Of a DNA stretch of 64,000 nucleotides, positions 29,586-39,013 are shown one piece after another (position 1 is the stretch's first letter; every line of letters begins with the position of its first letter). Position numbers and translations under genes: made by a program. Under the pieces are notes generated by a model. It made no database searches. It was not told the origin of the DNA and saw only the letters and a program-made list of their open reading frames with translations. The stretch is from CAZAAW01 sp964483325. GTDB lineage: Bacteria; Pseudomonadota; Alphaproteobacteria; Rhizobiales; Kaistiaceae. The DNA is taken from positions 62,001-126,000 of the forward strand of contig CAZAAW010000006.1 of NCBI GenBank assembly GCA_964483325.1, in the 5' to 3' direction.

Positions 29586-30123
29586 GATGCGCGGCCGGCC
29601 GCTGGCGGCGCCGAAGACGCAGGCCATCCGCCCGACCTCCGACCGCCTCCGCGAGACGCTGTTCGACATCCTCGCCCACGGCCTCGGCAATCCGGTGCCG
29701 GGAGCGCGGGTGCTCGATCTCTTTGCCGGCACCGGCGCCCTCGGCTGCGAGGCGCTGTCGCGCGGCGCCGCCTATTGCCTGTTCGTCGAGGAAGGCGCCG
29801 AGGGCCGGGGCCTGATCCGCACCAATATCGAGGCGCTGGCCCTCACCGGGCGGTCGCGCCTCTTCCGGCGTGATGCCACAGCCCTCGGGCCGGCCGGCAC
29901 GGCCGGGACTTTCAGCCTCGTCTTTGCCGATCCGCCCTATGGCAGGGGCCTCGGCGAAAAGGCGCTCGCCGCGGCGCTGGCGGGCGGCTGGCTGGCGCCG
30001 CAGGCGATCTGCGTCCTGGAGGAAGCCGCCGCCAGCGTCATCGCGCCGGTGCCGGGCCTCGCCGAGCTCGACGCGCGCATTGTCGGCGATTCCAGGCTCG
30101 TTTTCTTCGAGAAGGCTGCCTGA
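29566..30123 (+). CDS. rsmD: 16S rRNA (guanine(966)-N(2))-methyltransferase RsmD
   Basis: SAM-dependent methyltransferase for G966 of 16S rRNA. The 185-residue protein has MRIVGGEMRGRPL at the start, RPTSDRLRETLFDIL (22-36), SAM motif I VLDLFAGTGALGCEALSRGA (49-68) and the N6/N2-methylase motif FADPPYG (about 121-127). The start lies inside the end of the upstream pseudouridine synthase gene behind an AGGGGG SD. Confidence 0.95.
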   Translation: MRIVGGEMRGRPLAAPKTQAIRPTSDRLRETLFDILAHGLGNPVPGARVLDLFAGTGALGCEALSRGAAYCLFVEEGAEGRGLIRTNIEALALTGRSRLFRRDATALGPAGTAGTFSLVFADPPYGRGLGEKALAAALAGGWLAPQAICVLEEAAASVIAPVPGLAELDARIVGDSRLVFFEKAA

Positions 30124-30249
30124 ACGTTACGGCGATGTAACGGGACAAGCATCGGCTTTGACGGAATGATGGTGCAGGATGCCCTGGCGCGGTCCTCCCC
30201 ACCCGCGCGAGCCTGCCGAATATGCTCACCGCAGCGAGGAGCAATCTCC

Positions 30250-31623
30250 ATGTCGATAGCCCGCCTGAGGTCCGCCTGCATTGCGGCGGCGGCCCTGACC
30301 GCCCTGCAATTCGCCCCGGCCTATGCCGAGGATGCGCCGCCGGTCATGGCGCCGGATGCCAGCCAGTTTACGCTCGACAACGGCCTGACGGTCGTCGTCG
30401 TGCCCGATCACCGGGCGCCGGTGGTGACCCAGATGGTCTGGTACAAGGTCGGCGCCGCCGATGAGATGCGCGGCCATACCGGCATCGCGCACTTCCTCGA
30501 GCACCTGATGTTCAAGGGGACGGCGCTGCATCCGGCCGGCGAATTCTCCGCCAGGCTCGCCGAGATCGGCGCCAACGAGAACGCCTTCACCACCTCCGAC
30601 GTGACGGTCTTCCACCAGACCCTCGCCAAGGAATTCCTGCCCATGGCGATGGAATTCGAGTCGGACCGCATGACCAACCTGCAGCTCACCGACGAGGTCG
30701 TGCTGCCGGAGCGCGACGTCATCCTGGAGGAGCGCAACATGCGCACCGACAACGATCCCGGCGCCCAGCTCTCCGAGGCGATGACCGCGGCGCTCTACCA
30801 GAACAGCCCCTATGGCACGCCGATCATCGGCTGGCGGCACGAGATGGAGGTGCTCGACCGCGCCTATGCGCTGCAGTTCTACGGCAAGTACTACACGCCC
30901 AATAACGCCATCCTTGTCGTCGCCGGCGACGTCACCGAGGACGAGGTCCGCCAGCTCTGCGCCAATACCTGGGCGAAGGTGCCGCGCCGCACCGAGGTGC
31001 CGGCGCGCGACTGGGCCAAGGAGCCGCCGCCGCTCGCCGCCCGCACCGTCACCATGGCCGATTCGCGGGTGACGCAGCCCTCCGTGTCGCGCAGCTATCT
31101 GGTGCCGTCTTACCGCACCGCCGAAGGCCGCGAGGCGCTGGCCCTCGATCTCCTCAGCGACATCATCGGCAACGGCCCGACCAGCCGCTTCTACCGCTCG
31201 CTGGTGGTCGAGAGCGGCAAGGCGGCCGGGGCGGGCGCCTATTACCAGGGCTCCTATTACGACGACACCCGCATGACGGTTTACGCCGTGCCGCGTGGCG
31301 ACGTTTCGGTCGACGAGATCGCCAAGCTGATGGACGGCGTCCTCGACGATGTCCGCCAGCACGGCGTGACACAGGCCGAGCTCGACCGCGCCAAGCAGCG
31401 GGTTCTCGCCTCCGCCATCTATGCGCAGGACAACCAGGCCTCGCTCGGCCGCGTCTTCGGCGCCGCCCTGGCGATCGGCATGACGCTCGAGGACATGCAG
31501 AACTATCCGGCGCGCATCGAGGCGGTGACCCTCGAGGACATCAACGCGGCGGCGCAGAAATATCTCGACATCCGCCGGTCGGTGACCGGCTATCTCGTCG
31601 CCGCGCCTGAGGCGCGGTCGTGA
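30250..31623 (+). CDS. Periplasmic M16 (pitrilysin/MPP-like) zinc peptidase, catalytic member
   Basis: A 457-residue protein with a signal peptide (about 1-26, AYA cleavage). The inverted zinc motif H81-F-L-E84-H85 follows GHTGIA, and further glutamates lie in the LEERNMRTD helix. It is the active half of a two-gene M16 pair; the neighbour lacks the zinc motif. Such pairs form heterodimers, like mitochondrial processing peptidase and the Sphingomonas SPH2681/SPH2682 pair. An envelope protein-quality or peptide-degrading role is inferred. The ATG at 30250 is chosen because the signal peptide begins there. Confidence 0.92.
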   Translation: MSIARLRSACIAAAALTALQFAPAYAEDAPPVMAPDASQFTLDNGLTVVVVPDHRAPVVTQMVWYKVGAADEMRGHTGIAHFLEHLMFKGTALHPAGEFSARLAEIGANENAFTTSDVTVFHQTLAKEFLPMAMEFESDRMTNLQLTDEVVLPERDVILEERNMRTDNDPGAQLSEAMTAALYQNSPYGTPIIGWRHEMEVLDRAYALQFYGKYYTPNNAILVVAGDVTEDEVRQLCANTWAKVPRRTEVPARDWAKEPPPLAARTVTMADSRVTQPSVSRSYLVPSYRTAEGREALALDLLSDIIGNGPTSRFYRSLVVESGKAAGAGAYYQGSYYDDTRMTVYAVPRGDVSVDEIAKLMDGVLDDVRQHGVTQAELDRAKQRVLASAIYAQDNQASLGRVFGAALAIGMTLEDMQNYPARIEAVTLEDINAAAQKYLDIRRSVTGYLVAAPEARS

Positions 31624-31643
31624 CCGCCGCCGGGAGAAAGCTG

Positions 31644-32975
31644 ATGCACAAGATGAAGCTCCGCCGCGCCATCGGTGGCCTGTTCGGCACCGCCCTGGCC
31701 TTTTCCTTCCTCGCCGGCGCCACCACCGCCAATGCCGCCGTCGACATCAAGCGCGTCGTCAGCCCCGGCGGCATCGAGGCCTGGCTCGTCCAGGACGACA
31801 GCGTGCCGGTGATCGCCATGTCCTTCGCCTTTGTCGGCGGCGGCGCGACGCAGGACCCGCCCGGCAAGGAGGGCCTCGCCAATTTCGCCTCCGGCACGCT
31901 CGACGAGGGCGCCGGCGACATGGACAGCCAGGCCTTCCAGGGCAAGCTCGACGAGCTGTCGATCAACCTCTCCTACGATGTCGGCAAGGACGCCTTCTTC
32001 GGCACGCTGCGCACGCTGGCGGTGAACCAGGAGGAGGCCTTCCGCCTGCTGCAGCTGTCGGTCAACGATCCGCGCTTCGACAGCGAGCCGCTGGAGCGCA
32101 TCCGCGCCCAGATCGCCGCCGGCATCCGCGCCGGCGAGAAGGACCCGGAGAGCATCGCCAACGACAAGTGGATGGCCGCCGCCTTTCCGGACCATCCCTA
32201 TGGCCGTTCCACCGACGGCACGCTGGAGAGCCTTGCCAGCCTGACCGCCGACGACCTGCGCGGCTTCCATCACCGCGTCTTCGCCCGCGATATCCTCAAG
32301 ATCGCCGTGGTCGGCGCCATCGACGAGCAGAAGCTCGGCACGGTGCTCGACCAGATCTTCGGCAGCCTGCCGGCCAAGGCCGAGCTGACGGCGGTGACCG
32401 AGACGCCGCCGGCCGCCGGCAACCGCGTCGATGTCGACATGGACATCCCGCAGAGCGTGCTGCGCTTCGGCGGCGGCGCCCTGAAGCGCGACGATCCGGA
32501 ATTCATCCCGGCCTACATCGCCGACTACATTCTCGGCGGCGGCAGCTTCTCCTCGCGCCTCTATACCGAGGTACGCGAGAAGCGCGGCCTTGCCTATTCG
32601 GTCTATTCCATCCTGATGCCGATGGACCATACCGCCGTCGAGTTCGGCGGCACCGCGACGCGCTCCGACCGCGCCGAGGAGGCGCTCGGCCTCATCCAGA
32701 CGGAGATCAAGCGCTTCATCGAGGAGGGGCCGACCGAGGAGGAGGTGGCCAAGGCGAAGAGCTACCTGATCGGCAGCTATGCCCTGCGCTTCACCTCGTC
32801 CACCCAGATCGCCCGCCAGCTGCTCGGCATCCAGATGGACGATCTCGGCATCGACTACATCAACCGGCGCAACGACATGATCGCCGCCGTCACCGTCGAC
32901 CAGGTGCGCCAAGCCGCCAAGCGCCTCTTCTCCGGCGGCCTCGTCATCGTGCGCGTCGGCCCGGCCGGCGCCTGA
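31644..32975 (+). CDS. Periplasmic M16-family protein, inactive partner
   Basis: A 443-residue exported M16 paralogue. The signal peptide ends near ANA (residue 31). Where the active subunit has HFLEH this protein reads GLANFASGTLDEG (about 77-89), so the zinc site is missing. It keeps the substrate-binding LYTEVREKRGLAYSVYS motif typical of the non-catalytic subunit. The ATG at 31644 follows a GGGAG SD; a GTG at 31620 overlapping the previous stop is an alternative start. It probably heterodimerises with the upstream gene product. Confidence 0.92.
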   Translation: MHKMKLRRAIGGLFGTALAFSFLAGATTANAAVDIKRVVSPGGIEAWLVQDDSVPVIAMSFAFVGGGATQDPPGKEGLANFASGTLDEGAGDMDSQAFQGKLDELSINLSYDVGKDAFFGTLRTLAVNQEEAFRLLQLSVNDPRFDSEPLERIRAQIAAGIRAGEKDPESIANDKWMAAAFPDHPYGRSTDGTLESLASLTADDLRGFHHRVFARDILKIAVVGAIDEQKLGTVLDQIFGSLPAKAELTAVTETPPAAGNRVDVDMDIPQSVLRFGGGALKRDDPEFIPAYIADYILGGGSFSSRLYTEVREKRGLAYSVYSILMPMDHTAVEFGGTATRSDRAEEALGLIQTEIKRFIEEGPTEEEVAKAKSYLIGSYALRFTSSTQIARQLLGIQMDDLGIDYINRRNDMIAAVTVDQVRQAAKRLFSGGLVIVRVGPAGA

Positions 32976-33042
32976 CGGCCCTGAACCGGCGCGGCCCGGC
33001 GACGCTCTTGTCGCCGGGCCGCTCCATGCCTACACAAGGGCC

Positions 33043-34389
33043 ATGACCGCACAGCTCGACCAGACAGCCCTTCTCGACCGCGCCAATAGCCTGGTCGAGG
33101 CCGCCCGCCGCGCCGGCGCCACCGCCGCCGATGCGCTTTCCCTGCGCCGCGTTTCCCTCGGGGTCGAGGTCCGCCTCGGCAAGGTGGAGGAGACGACGCG
33201 CGCCGAGGGCGACGACCTCACCCTCCGCGTCTTCGTCGGCCGGCGGAATGCCAGCGTTTCGGCCAATGTCATGACCGACCCGGCGGAACTCGCCGAGCGC
33301 GCCGTGGCCATGGCCAAGGTGGCGCCGGAAGATCCCTATGCCGGGCTCGCCGATCAGGCCGATCTCGCCACCTCCTTCCCCGATCTCGACCTGCTCGACG
33401 GCGACGTTCCCGACGTCGCCTCGCTGACCGAGGCGGCCTCGGCCGCCGAGGATGCGGCGCGGGCCGTGCCGGGCGTCACCAATTCCGGCGGCGCCTCCGC
33501 CGGCTGGTCGCTCAACGGCGTCGTCCTCGCCACCTCGGACGGCTTCGCCGGCTCCTATCTCACCTCGCGCTTCTCGCTCTCCGCCACCGCCATTGCCGGC
33601 GAGGGGACGGCGATGGAGCGCGACTACGACATGGCGGCCAAGACCCACCGTGCCGATCTGCCGGCCCCTGACGATATCGGCCAGAGCGCCGGCCAGCGTG
33701 CCGTGCACCGGCTCAATCCCGGCAAGATGGAGACGCTGACCGGCGTCACGGTTGTCTACGATCCGCGCATCGCCTCCAGCCTGGTCGGCCATCTCGCCTC
33801 CGCCGCCAACGGCTCGGCCATCGCCCGCCGCACCAGCTTCCTCGCCGGCGCCCTCGGCACCGAAATGGTGGCAAAGGGCATCCGCATCACCGACGATCCG
33901 CACCGCCGGCGCGGCCTCGGCTCGCGCCCGTTCGACGGCGAGGGCGTTGCCGCGGCGCCGTTCGATCTCGTCGCCGACGGCGTGCTGCTGCGCTGGATCC
34001 TCGACAGCGCCACCGCCCGCGAGCTGAAGCTGAAGACCAATGGCCGCGCCGTCCGCGGCGGCGGCAACCCGCAGCCCGGCACCACCAACCTGACGCTGGA
34101 GGCCGGCACCGTCTCGCCGGACGAGCTCCTGGCCGGCATCGCCGACGGCCTCTACGTCACCGATCTCATCGGCGCCGGCGTCAGCATCGTCACCGGCGAT
34201 TACAGCCGCGGCGCCGCCGGCTTCCGCATCCGCAACGGCGCCCTCGCCGAGCCGGTCAGCGAGATCACCATCGCCGGCAATCTGCGCGACATGTACCGCC
34301 ACCTGGTGGCGGCGAACGACCTCGAATACCGCTTCGCCGTCAACGCCCCCACGCTGGCCGTGGAAGGCATGACAATTGCCGGCCGATGA
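33043..34389 (+). CDS. pmbA: TldD/PmbA family protein, PmbA
   Basis: Subunit of the TldD-TldE(PmbA) metalloprotease that matures modified peptides such as microcin B17 and degrades unfolded peptides. The 448-residue protein has the family's layout, with VVYDPRIASSLVGHLASAANGSAI in the middle and LYVTDLIGAGVSIVTGDYSRGAAGFRI near the C-terminus. The zinc HExxxH of TldD is not expected in PmbA and is not seen. tldD is not in the window. It overlaps the next gene by 14 bp and leads the lipid A block. Confidence 0.93.
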   Translation: MTAQLDQTALLDRANSLVEAARRAGATAADALSLRRVSLGVEVRLGKVEETTRAEGDDLTLRVFVGRRNASVSANVMTDPAELAERAVAMAKVAPEDPYAGLADQADLATSFPDLDLLDGDVPDVASLTEAASAAEDAARAVPGVTNSGGASAGWSLNGVVLATSDGFAGSYLTSRFSLSATAIAGEGTAMERDYDMAAKTHRADLPAPDDIGQSAGQRAVHRLNPGKMETLTGVTVVYDPRIASSLVGHLASAANGSAIARRTSFLAGALGTEMVAKGIRITDDPHRRRGLGSRPFDGEGVAAAPFDLVADGVLLRWILDSATARELKLKTNGRAVRGGGNPQPGTTNLTLEAGTVSPDELLAGIADGLYVTDLIGAGVSIVTGDYSRGAAGFRIRNGALAEPVSEITIAGNLRDMYRHLVAANDLEYRFAVNAPTLAVEGMTIAGR

Positions 34390-35221
34390 ACTGCCGCCGC
34401 TGGCCGACGAACTCGACCTGCTGACGGAAGCCGTGCGGGCGGCGGGCGCCGTCGCCATGCAGTTCCATCGCCGCTCGCCGCGAACCTGGTCGAAGGCCAA
34501 TGATTCGCCGGTGACCGAGGCCGACATCGCCGTCGAGGCGATGCTGCTGGATTATCTCGGCACGGCGCGTCCCGGCTATGGCTGGCTGTCGGAAGAGCGC
34601 GACGACGACAGGAGCCGCCTGTCGGCCCGGCGCACCTTCATCGTCGATCCGATCGACGGCACGCGCGACTTCATCGCCGGCGGCTCGCAATGGACGGTGC
34701 CGGTGGCGATCGTCGAGGCGGGGCGGCCGGTGGCGGCCGTGCTCTACGCGCCGGTCATCGGCGAGCTCTACCGGGCCAGCCGCGGCGGCGGCGCGACGCG
34801 CAACGGCGCGCCGCTCCGTGTCAGCGGCCGCGACAGCCTGCCGGGCGCTCACATCGCCGGCCTGCGCCGCCTGTTCCAGTCGCCGCCGCTCGTCGAGCGC
34901 ATTCCGGTGGCGATCGAGTTCTTCGCCTCCCTGGCCTACCGGCTGGCGCGCGTCGCCGACGGCCGCCTCGACGCCGCCTTCGCCAAGCCGGACGCGCAGG
35001 ACTGGGACCTTGCCGCAGCGGATCTTTTGGTGCAGGAAGCCGGCGGCCTCGTGACTGACCTGACCGGTAGCCTGCTGCGCTACGACCGTGCCGAAACCGG
35101 CCATCCGGCAATCATTGCCGCGACGCCCGGCATCCACGACGCGCTGGCGGCCGCCATGCGCGAGGCCATGGCCGCGCTGGCGGCGGATGGGGCAACGGGA
35201 AGGGACAGCGTCAATCCATGA
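34376..35221 (+). CDS. Inositol monophosphatase / CysQ-like phosphatase
   Basis: A 281-residue Mg-dependent, Li-sensitive type phosphatase. The metal motifs are SEE (72-74) and DPIDGTRDF (91-99), with QDWDLAAADLLVQEAGG near the C-terminus supplying the last aspartate. Family members hydrolyse inositol phosphates or 3'-phosphoadenosine 5'-phosphate; the substrate is not decidable here. The start is a TTG at 34376 inside the end of pmbA; no in-frame ATG precedes the conserved core. This pmbA-phosphatase order is common in Hyphomicrobiales. Confidence 0.88.
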   Translation: MPADELPPLADELDLLTEAVRAAGAVAMQFHRRSPRTWSKANDSPVTEADIAVEAMLLDYLGTARPGYGWLSEERDDDRSRLSARRTFIVDPIDGTRDFIAGGSQWTVPVAIVEAGRPVAAVLYAPVIGELYRASRGGGATRNGAPLRVSGRDSLPGAHIAGLRRLFQSPPLVERIPVAIEFFASLAYRLARVADGRLDAAFAKPDAQDWDLAAADLLVQEAGGLVTDLTGSLLRYDRAETGHPAIIAATPGIHDALAAAMREAMAALAADGATGRDSVNP

Positions 35222-35231
35222 GACCGGGGCC

Positions 35232-35480
35232 ATGACCGGGGCTGAACAGAACGAGCCGCAGCTGCTGCATCTCGTCTTCGGCGGCCGCCTGAGCGATCCC
35301 GACGCCGTCCGCTTCGAGGATCTGTCGAAGCTCGACGTGGTCGGCATCTTCCCGAACTACCGCACCGCCTACGAGGCCTGGCGGACGGCGGCGCAGCGCA
35401 CCGTCGACGATGCCCATACGCGCTATTTCATCGTCCATCTTCACCGGCTGCTGGAGCCGGCGGCCGGCCCGGCCCGTTGA
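35232..35480 (+). CDS. DUF4170 small protein
   Basis: An 82-residue soluble protein: LLHLVFGGRLSDPDAVRFEDLSKLDVVGIFPNY followed by YEAWRTAAQRTVDDAHTRYFIVHLHRLLEP. This is the DUF4170 pattern, found almost exclusively in alphaproteobacteria beside the lipid A/Kdo genes, as here. It starts 11 bp after the phosphatase, and its stop overlaps the alternative TTG of the acyltransferase gene. No catalytic residues are evident. An accessory role in Kdo2-lipid A assembly is only an inference from conserved position. Confidence 0.85.
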   Translation: MTGAEQNEPQLLHLVFGGRLSDPDAVRFEDLSKLDVVGIFPNYRTAYEAWRTAAQRTVDDAHTRYFIVHLHRLLEPAAGPAR

Positions 35481-35491
35481 GCGGGACGGAC

Positions 35492-36250
35492 ATGGCCGAG
35501 CCTCGCCAGCCGGTCCGGCGACGCCGCAAGCGGTCCTGGTTCGGCCGCGCCGTCAAGCGCGTCGGCCAGTCGCGCGCCACCCAGGTCGCCGCCGGCAATC
35601 TCGCTGCCGCCTTCATCAGCCTCGTCGGCCGCACCAGCCGGCTCGTCGCCTATGAAGGGCCGATCGACTACCACAACGACTGGGACGTCCATACGCCGCT
35701 GATCATCACCATGTGGCACGGCCAGCATTTCCTGCTGCCGGTCGTCCGCCGCAAGGATCATCCGGTCAAGGTGCTGATCTCGCTGCATCGCGACGGTGAG
35801 ATCAACGCCATTGCCGCCGAGCGGCTCGGCGTCGGCACGATCCGCGGCTCGGCGGCGCGCGAGCGCAGCCGCGTCCTGGAGAGCGGCGCCGTGCGCGGCT
35901 TCCTGCAGATGAAATCGGCGCTGGAGCAGGGCGTTTCGGTGTGCATGACCGCCGACCTGTCGCAGACAGTCGCCCGCCGCGCCGGCACCGGTGTCGTTGC
36001 CCTTGCCCGTGCCACCGGCGTGCCGATCGCCCCGGTGGCGCTGGCCTCCAGCCGCCGCATCGACTTCAAGTCGTGGGACCGGGCGTCGCTGAACCTGCCC
36101 TTCAGCCGCCTGGCGATGATCGTCGGCCCCTTCGTCGAGGTGCCGCGCAATGCCGATGCGGCGGAGCTTGAGGCCAAGCGCCAGCTTGTCGAGGACGAGC
36201 TCAACGCCGCCACGGCGCGCGCCTATGCGGTTGTCGACCGCAAGGCCTGA
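35492..36250 (+). CDS. DUF374 lysophospholipid acyltransferase-like protein
   Basis: About 252 residues with the DUF374 acyltransferase pattern: TMWHGQHFLLP (about 72-82, the histidine equivalent of the HxxxxD site), then LISLHRDGEINA (about 95-106), GTIRGSAARERSR and DLSQTVARRAGTGVVALARATGVPIAPVA. In alphaproteobacteria it sits next to waaA and is thought to act on lipid A or phospholipid acylation; that is family context rather than proof. The ATG at 35492 is used; a TTG at 35477 overlapping the DUF4170 stop is an alternative. Confidence 0.87.
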   Translation: MAEPRQPVRRRRKRSWFGRAVKRVGQSRATQVAAGNLAAAFISLVGRTSRLVAYEGPIDYHNDWDVHTPLIITMWHGQHFLLPVVRRKDHPVKVLISLHRDGEINAIAAERLGVGTIRGSAARERSRVLESGAVRGFLQMKSALEQGVSVCMTADLSQTVARRAGTGVVALARATGVPIAPVALASSRRIDFKSWDRASLNLPFSRLAMIVGPFVEVPRNADAAELEAKRQLVEDELNAATARAYAVVDRKA

Positions 36251-36387
36251 CAGGCCGGGCGAGGGGCAGGCAAAGCGCCGCGCCGTCTGCTATAGCGTGC
36301 CTTTCCTTCCGGCTGCGCCGTCCGGGGTCTTTTCGTTGCAGAAGCCAGCGATCCTGCCATCGCGCCGCTCGGCGGCGAAAGGCTGCC

Positions 36388-37671
36388 ATGCCTGACCGGC
36401 TCGGCGGCCTCCTGCTTGCCGGCTACGGCCTTGCCGGCCGCGTCGCGATGCCGGCGATCCCGGCGCTGCTGCGCCGCCGCGCCGGCCGCGGCAAGGAAGA
36501 CCCGGCGCGGCTCGGCGAGCGCTACGGCATCGCCTCGGCGGCGCGGCCGGCCGGCGCGCTGATCTGGGTGCATGCCGCCAGCGTCGGCGAGACAAATGCC
36601 GTGCTGCCGCTGGTGGCGCGCCTCGCCGGCATGGGCCTGCCGGTCCTCCTGACGACGGTGACGGTGACCAGCGCCGCCATTGCGGCGCGAAGCCTGCCTC
36701 CCGGCGCCGTGCATCAGTTCGCGCCGGTCGACGTCACGCCGTGGATCCGCCGCTTCCTGGCGCATTGGCGGCCGACGCTCGCCGTCTTCGTCGAATCGGA
36801 GGTTTGGCCGGTGACCACCGCGGAACTGGCGGCGGCGGCGATCCCGCATGTCATCGTCAATGGCCGCATGTCGTCGCGCTCCTTCGCCCGCTGGCAGCGG
36901 CTCGGCCGCGCCGCGCACCGGGTGTTCGGCCCGCTGGCGCTGGCGCTGGCGCAGACCGGGGAGGATGCGGCGCGGCTGAAGAGCCTTGGCGCCGGGCAAG
37001 TGGAGGTGACCGGCAACCTCAAGTTCGACGTGCCGCCGCCGCCGGCCGATCCGGAGGCGATTGCCGGGCTGCGGCGCGAGCTGGGCGACCGGCCGCTGCT
37101 TGTCGCGGCGAGCACCCATGAAGGGGAGGAGGTGCTGGTGGCGGCCGCCCATCGCGCCGTCGCTGCCGCCCTGCCGGACCTCGTCACCGTCATCGCGCCG
37201 CGTCATCCGCAGCGCGGCGCCGCCATCCGCGACGCCATCGCCGGGCCGCAGCCGGTGACGCTGCGCAGCGCCGGCGAGCCGCTGCCGCCGGCCGGCATCC
37301 ATGTCGCCGATACGCTGGGCGAGCTCGGCCTCTTCTACCGCCTCGCGCCGGTCGCCTTTGTCGGCGGCTCGCTGGTGCCGCATGGCGGGCAGAATCCCAT
37401 CGAGCCGGTACGCCTCAGCACCGCCGTGCTGCACGGGCCGCATGTCGGCAATTTCGCCGCCATCTATCAGGCGCTCGACGCCGGCGGCGGCGCCGTCGCG
37501 GTGAGCGACGCGGCGAGCCTCGCCGCCGCCGCGACGCGGCTCCTCACCGAACCGCAGGCCCTGCGGCAGCAGATCGTGGCGGCCGAGGCGGCGCTTGCCC
37601 CGTTCGGCGGCGCGCTGGCCCGCACGCTCGAAGCGCTGCGCCCGTTCCTGCCGGCCGGGGCGCTGTCATGA
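36388..37671 (+). CDS. waaA: 3-deoxy-D-manno-octulosonic acid (Kdo) transferase
   Basis: Inner-membrane glycosyltransferase adding Kdo from CMP-Kdo to lipid IVA. The 427-residue protein has an N-terminal hydrophobic anchor with GRGKEDPARLGERYG, then WVHAASVGETNAVLPLV (about 60-76), the VFVESEVWP motif (about 132-140), TGNLKFD (about 209-215), and HGGQNPIEP with an adjacent acidic residue in the C-terminal GT-B lobe. The stop overlaps the lpxK start by 4 bp (ATGA). Confidence 0.95.
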   Translation: MPDRLGGLLLAGYGLAGRVAMPAIPALLRRRAGRGKEDPARLGERYGIASAARPAGALIWVHAASVGETNAVLPLVARLAGMGLPVLLTTVTVTSAAIAARSLPPGAVHQFAPVDVTPWIRRFLAHWRPTLAVFVESEVWPVTTAELAAAAIPHVIVNGRMSSRSFARWQRLGRAAHRVFGPLALALAQTGEDAARLKSLGAGQVEVTGNLKFDVPPPPADPEAIAGLRRELGDRPLLVAASTHEGEEVLVAAAHRAVAAALPDLVTVIAPRHPQRGAAIRDAIAGPQPVTLRSAGEPLPPAGIHVADTLGELGLFYRLAPVAFVGGSLVPHGGQNPIEPVRLSTAVLHGPHVGNFAAIYQALDAGGGAVAVSDAASLAAAATRLLTEPQALRQQIVAAEAALAPFGGALARTLEALRPFLPAGALS

Positions 37672-38726
37672 GCGCCTCGCCCGGCTTCTGGTGGCTCGAT
37701 CATCCGAGCGCCCTCGCCGTGCTGCTATGGCCGGTCGCCAAGCTGTGGAGCAGCATCGCAGCCCGGCGGCTGCGCCAGCCGCCGGCCTACTGGGCGCCGG
37801 TGCCGGTCGTCTGCGTCGGCAACTACACCGTCGGCGGCGAGGGCAAGACGCCCACCGCCATCGCCCTCGGGCGCCTGATCCGCGCCGAGGGCCTGACGCC
37901 CGGCTTCATCACCCGCGGCTATGGCGGCTCCAACCGCGGCGCCATGGTCGTCGATCCGGCCCGCCACAGCGCCGCGCTGGTCGGCGACGAGGCGCTGCTG
38001 CTCGCCCGCGCCGGCCTGACGGTGGCCTCGCCCGACCGGCCCGCCGGGGCGCGTCTCCTGGTCGAGCGCGGCGCCGAGGTGATCGTCATGGATGACGGCT
38101 TCCAGAACCCGTCGCTCGGCAAGGACATAACCTTCGTCGTGACGGATGCGGCAAGCGGCATCGGCAATGGCCTCAACCTGCCGGCCGGGCCGCTGCGGGC
38201 GCCGCTGCGGGCGCAGCTCGACCGCACCACCGCTCTCGTGGTGATCGGCGAGGGCGAGGCGACGGCGCAGCTCGTGCGCCTGGCGGCGCGCGCCGGCCGC
38301 CGCGTCCTGCGCGCCCGGCTGGCGGCGGCGGCCGCCGGCGACTGGGGCCGCACGCCGGTGCTCGCCTATGCCGGGATCGGCCGGCCGGAAAAATTCTTCC
38401 GCACGCTGGAGGCGGAGGGCGCTAAGTTCGCCGGCCGGGTGCCGTTTCCCGACCACCATGTCTTCACCGAGGCCGACGCGGCGACGCTGCTGGCGCGGGC
38501 CGAGACAGGGGCGCTGCGCCTCGTCACGACCGAGAAGGACTATGTCCGGCTCGGCCACGGCCGCGGCGCGCTGGCCGAGCTGCGGGCCCGCACCGAGGCC
38601 TTCTCGGTGCTGCTCCATTTCGACGACGAGATGGCGGTGCGGCGGATGATCCGCGCCGCCGCCGAGCGGGTGCGCCGGCGCCCCGATGCGGCGTCGCGGC
38701 CGTCGGCAGCGCTCTTGATGGCCTAG
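37668..38726 (+). CDS. lpxK: Tetraacyldisaccharide 4'-kinase
   Basis: Phosphorylates the 4' position of the lipid A disaccharide at the inner membrane. The 352-residue protein has a membrane-associated N-terminus and the P-loop GNYTVGGEGKTPT (51-63). Next come FITRGYGGSNRG and VIVMDDGFQNPSL (about 142-154, the DDGxQ motif), and the late TTEKDYVRL. Its TAG overlaps the convergent DUF2093 stop in CTAG. Confidence 0.96.
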   Translation: MSASPGFWWLDHPSALAVLLWPVAKLWSSIAARRLRQPPAYWAPVPVVCVGNYTVGGEGKTPTAIALGRLIRAEGLTPGFITRGYGGSNRGAMVVDPARHSAALVGDEALLLARAGLTVASPDRPAGARLLVERGAEVIVMDDGFQNPSLGKDITFVVTDAASGIGNGLNLPAGPLRAPLRAQLDRTTALVVIGEGEATAQLVRLAARAGRRVLRARLAAAAAGDWGRTPVLAYAGIGRPEKFFRTLEAEGAKFAGRVPFPDHHVFTEADAATLLARAETGALRLVTTEKDYVRLGHGRGALAELRARTEAFSVLLHFDDEMAVRRMIRAAAERVRRRPDAASRPSAALLMA

Positions 38727-38950
38727 GAATTCCGGGTGTCGATGAATTCCTGATGCCGGCGCAGCGAGGCGGCGGCGTCGACATAGGCTTCCTGCCGCGC
38801 CACGCTCCAGTATTTCAGCTCGTCGAGGGGAATGGCGGCGCCGGTGACGGCGCAGCGCACGAAGGCGCCGGGCGAGATCACCTGGAAATCGGCGTCGAGA
38901 TAGCGGACGCGGGCCTCGCCGCCGCTGCGGGATATGTCGATGCGGTTCAT
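38723..38950 (-). CDS. DUF2093 small protein
   Basis: A 75-residue protein matching DUF2093: ARVRYLDADFQVISPGAFVRCAVTGAAIPLDELKYWSVARQEAYVDA. The two segments FVRCAVTG and IPLDELKYW are the recognisable core. It is known only as an alphaproteobacterial family located between lpxK and mutL; no function is established. It runs convergent to lpxK and in the same direction as mutL, 63 bp downstream of it. Confidence 0.85.
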   Translation of the reverse strand: MNRIDISRSGGEARVRYLDADFQVISPGAFVRCAVTGAAIPLDELKYWSVARQEAYVDAAASLRRHQEFIDTRNS

Positions 38951-39013
38951 GACACCTCGGACGATGGTGAGGCGAATGTAATGTCGCCAACCGGCCTTGG
39001 CAAAAAGCGCCGC

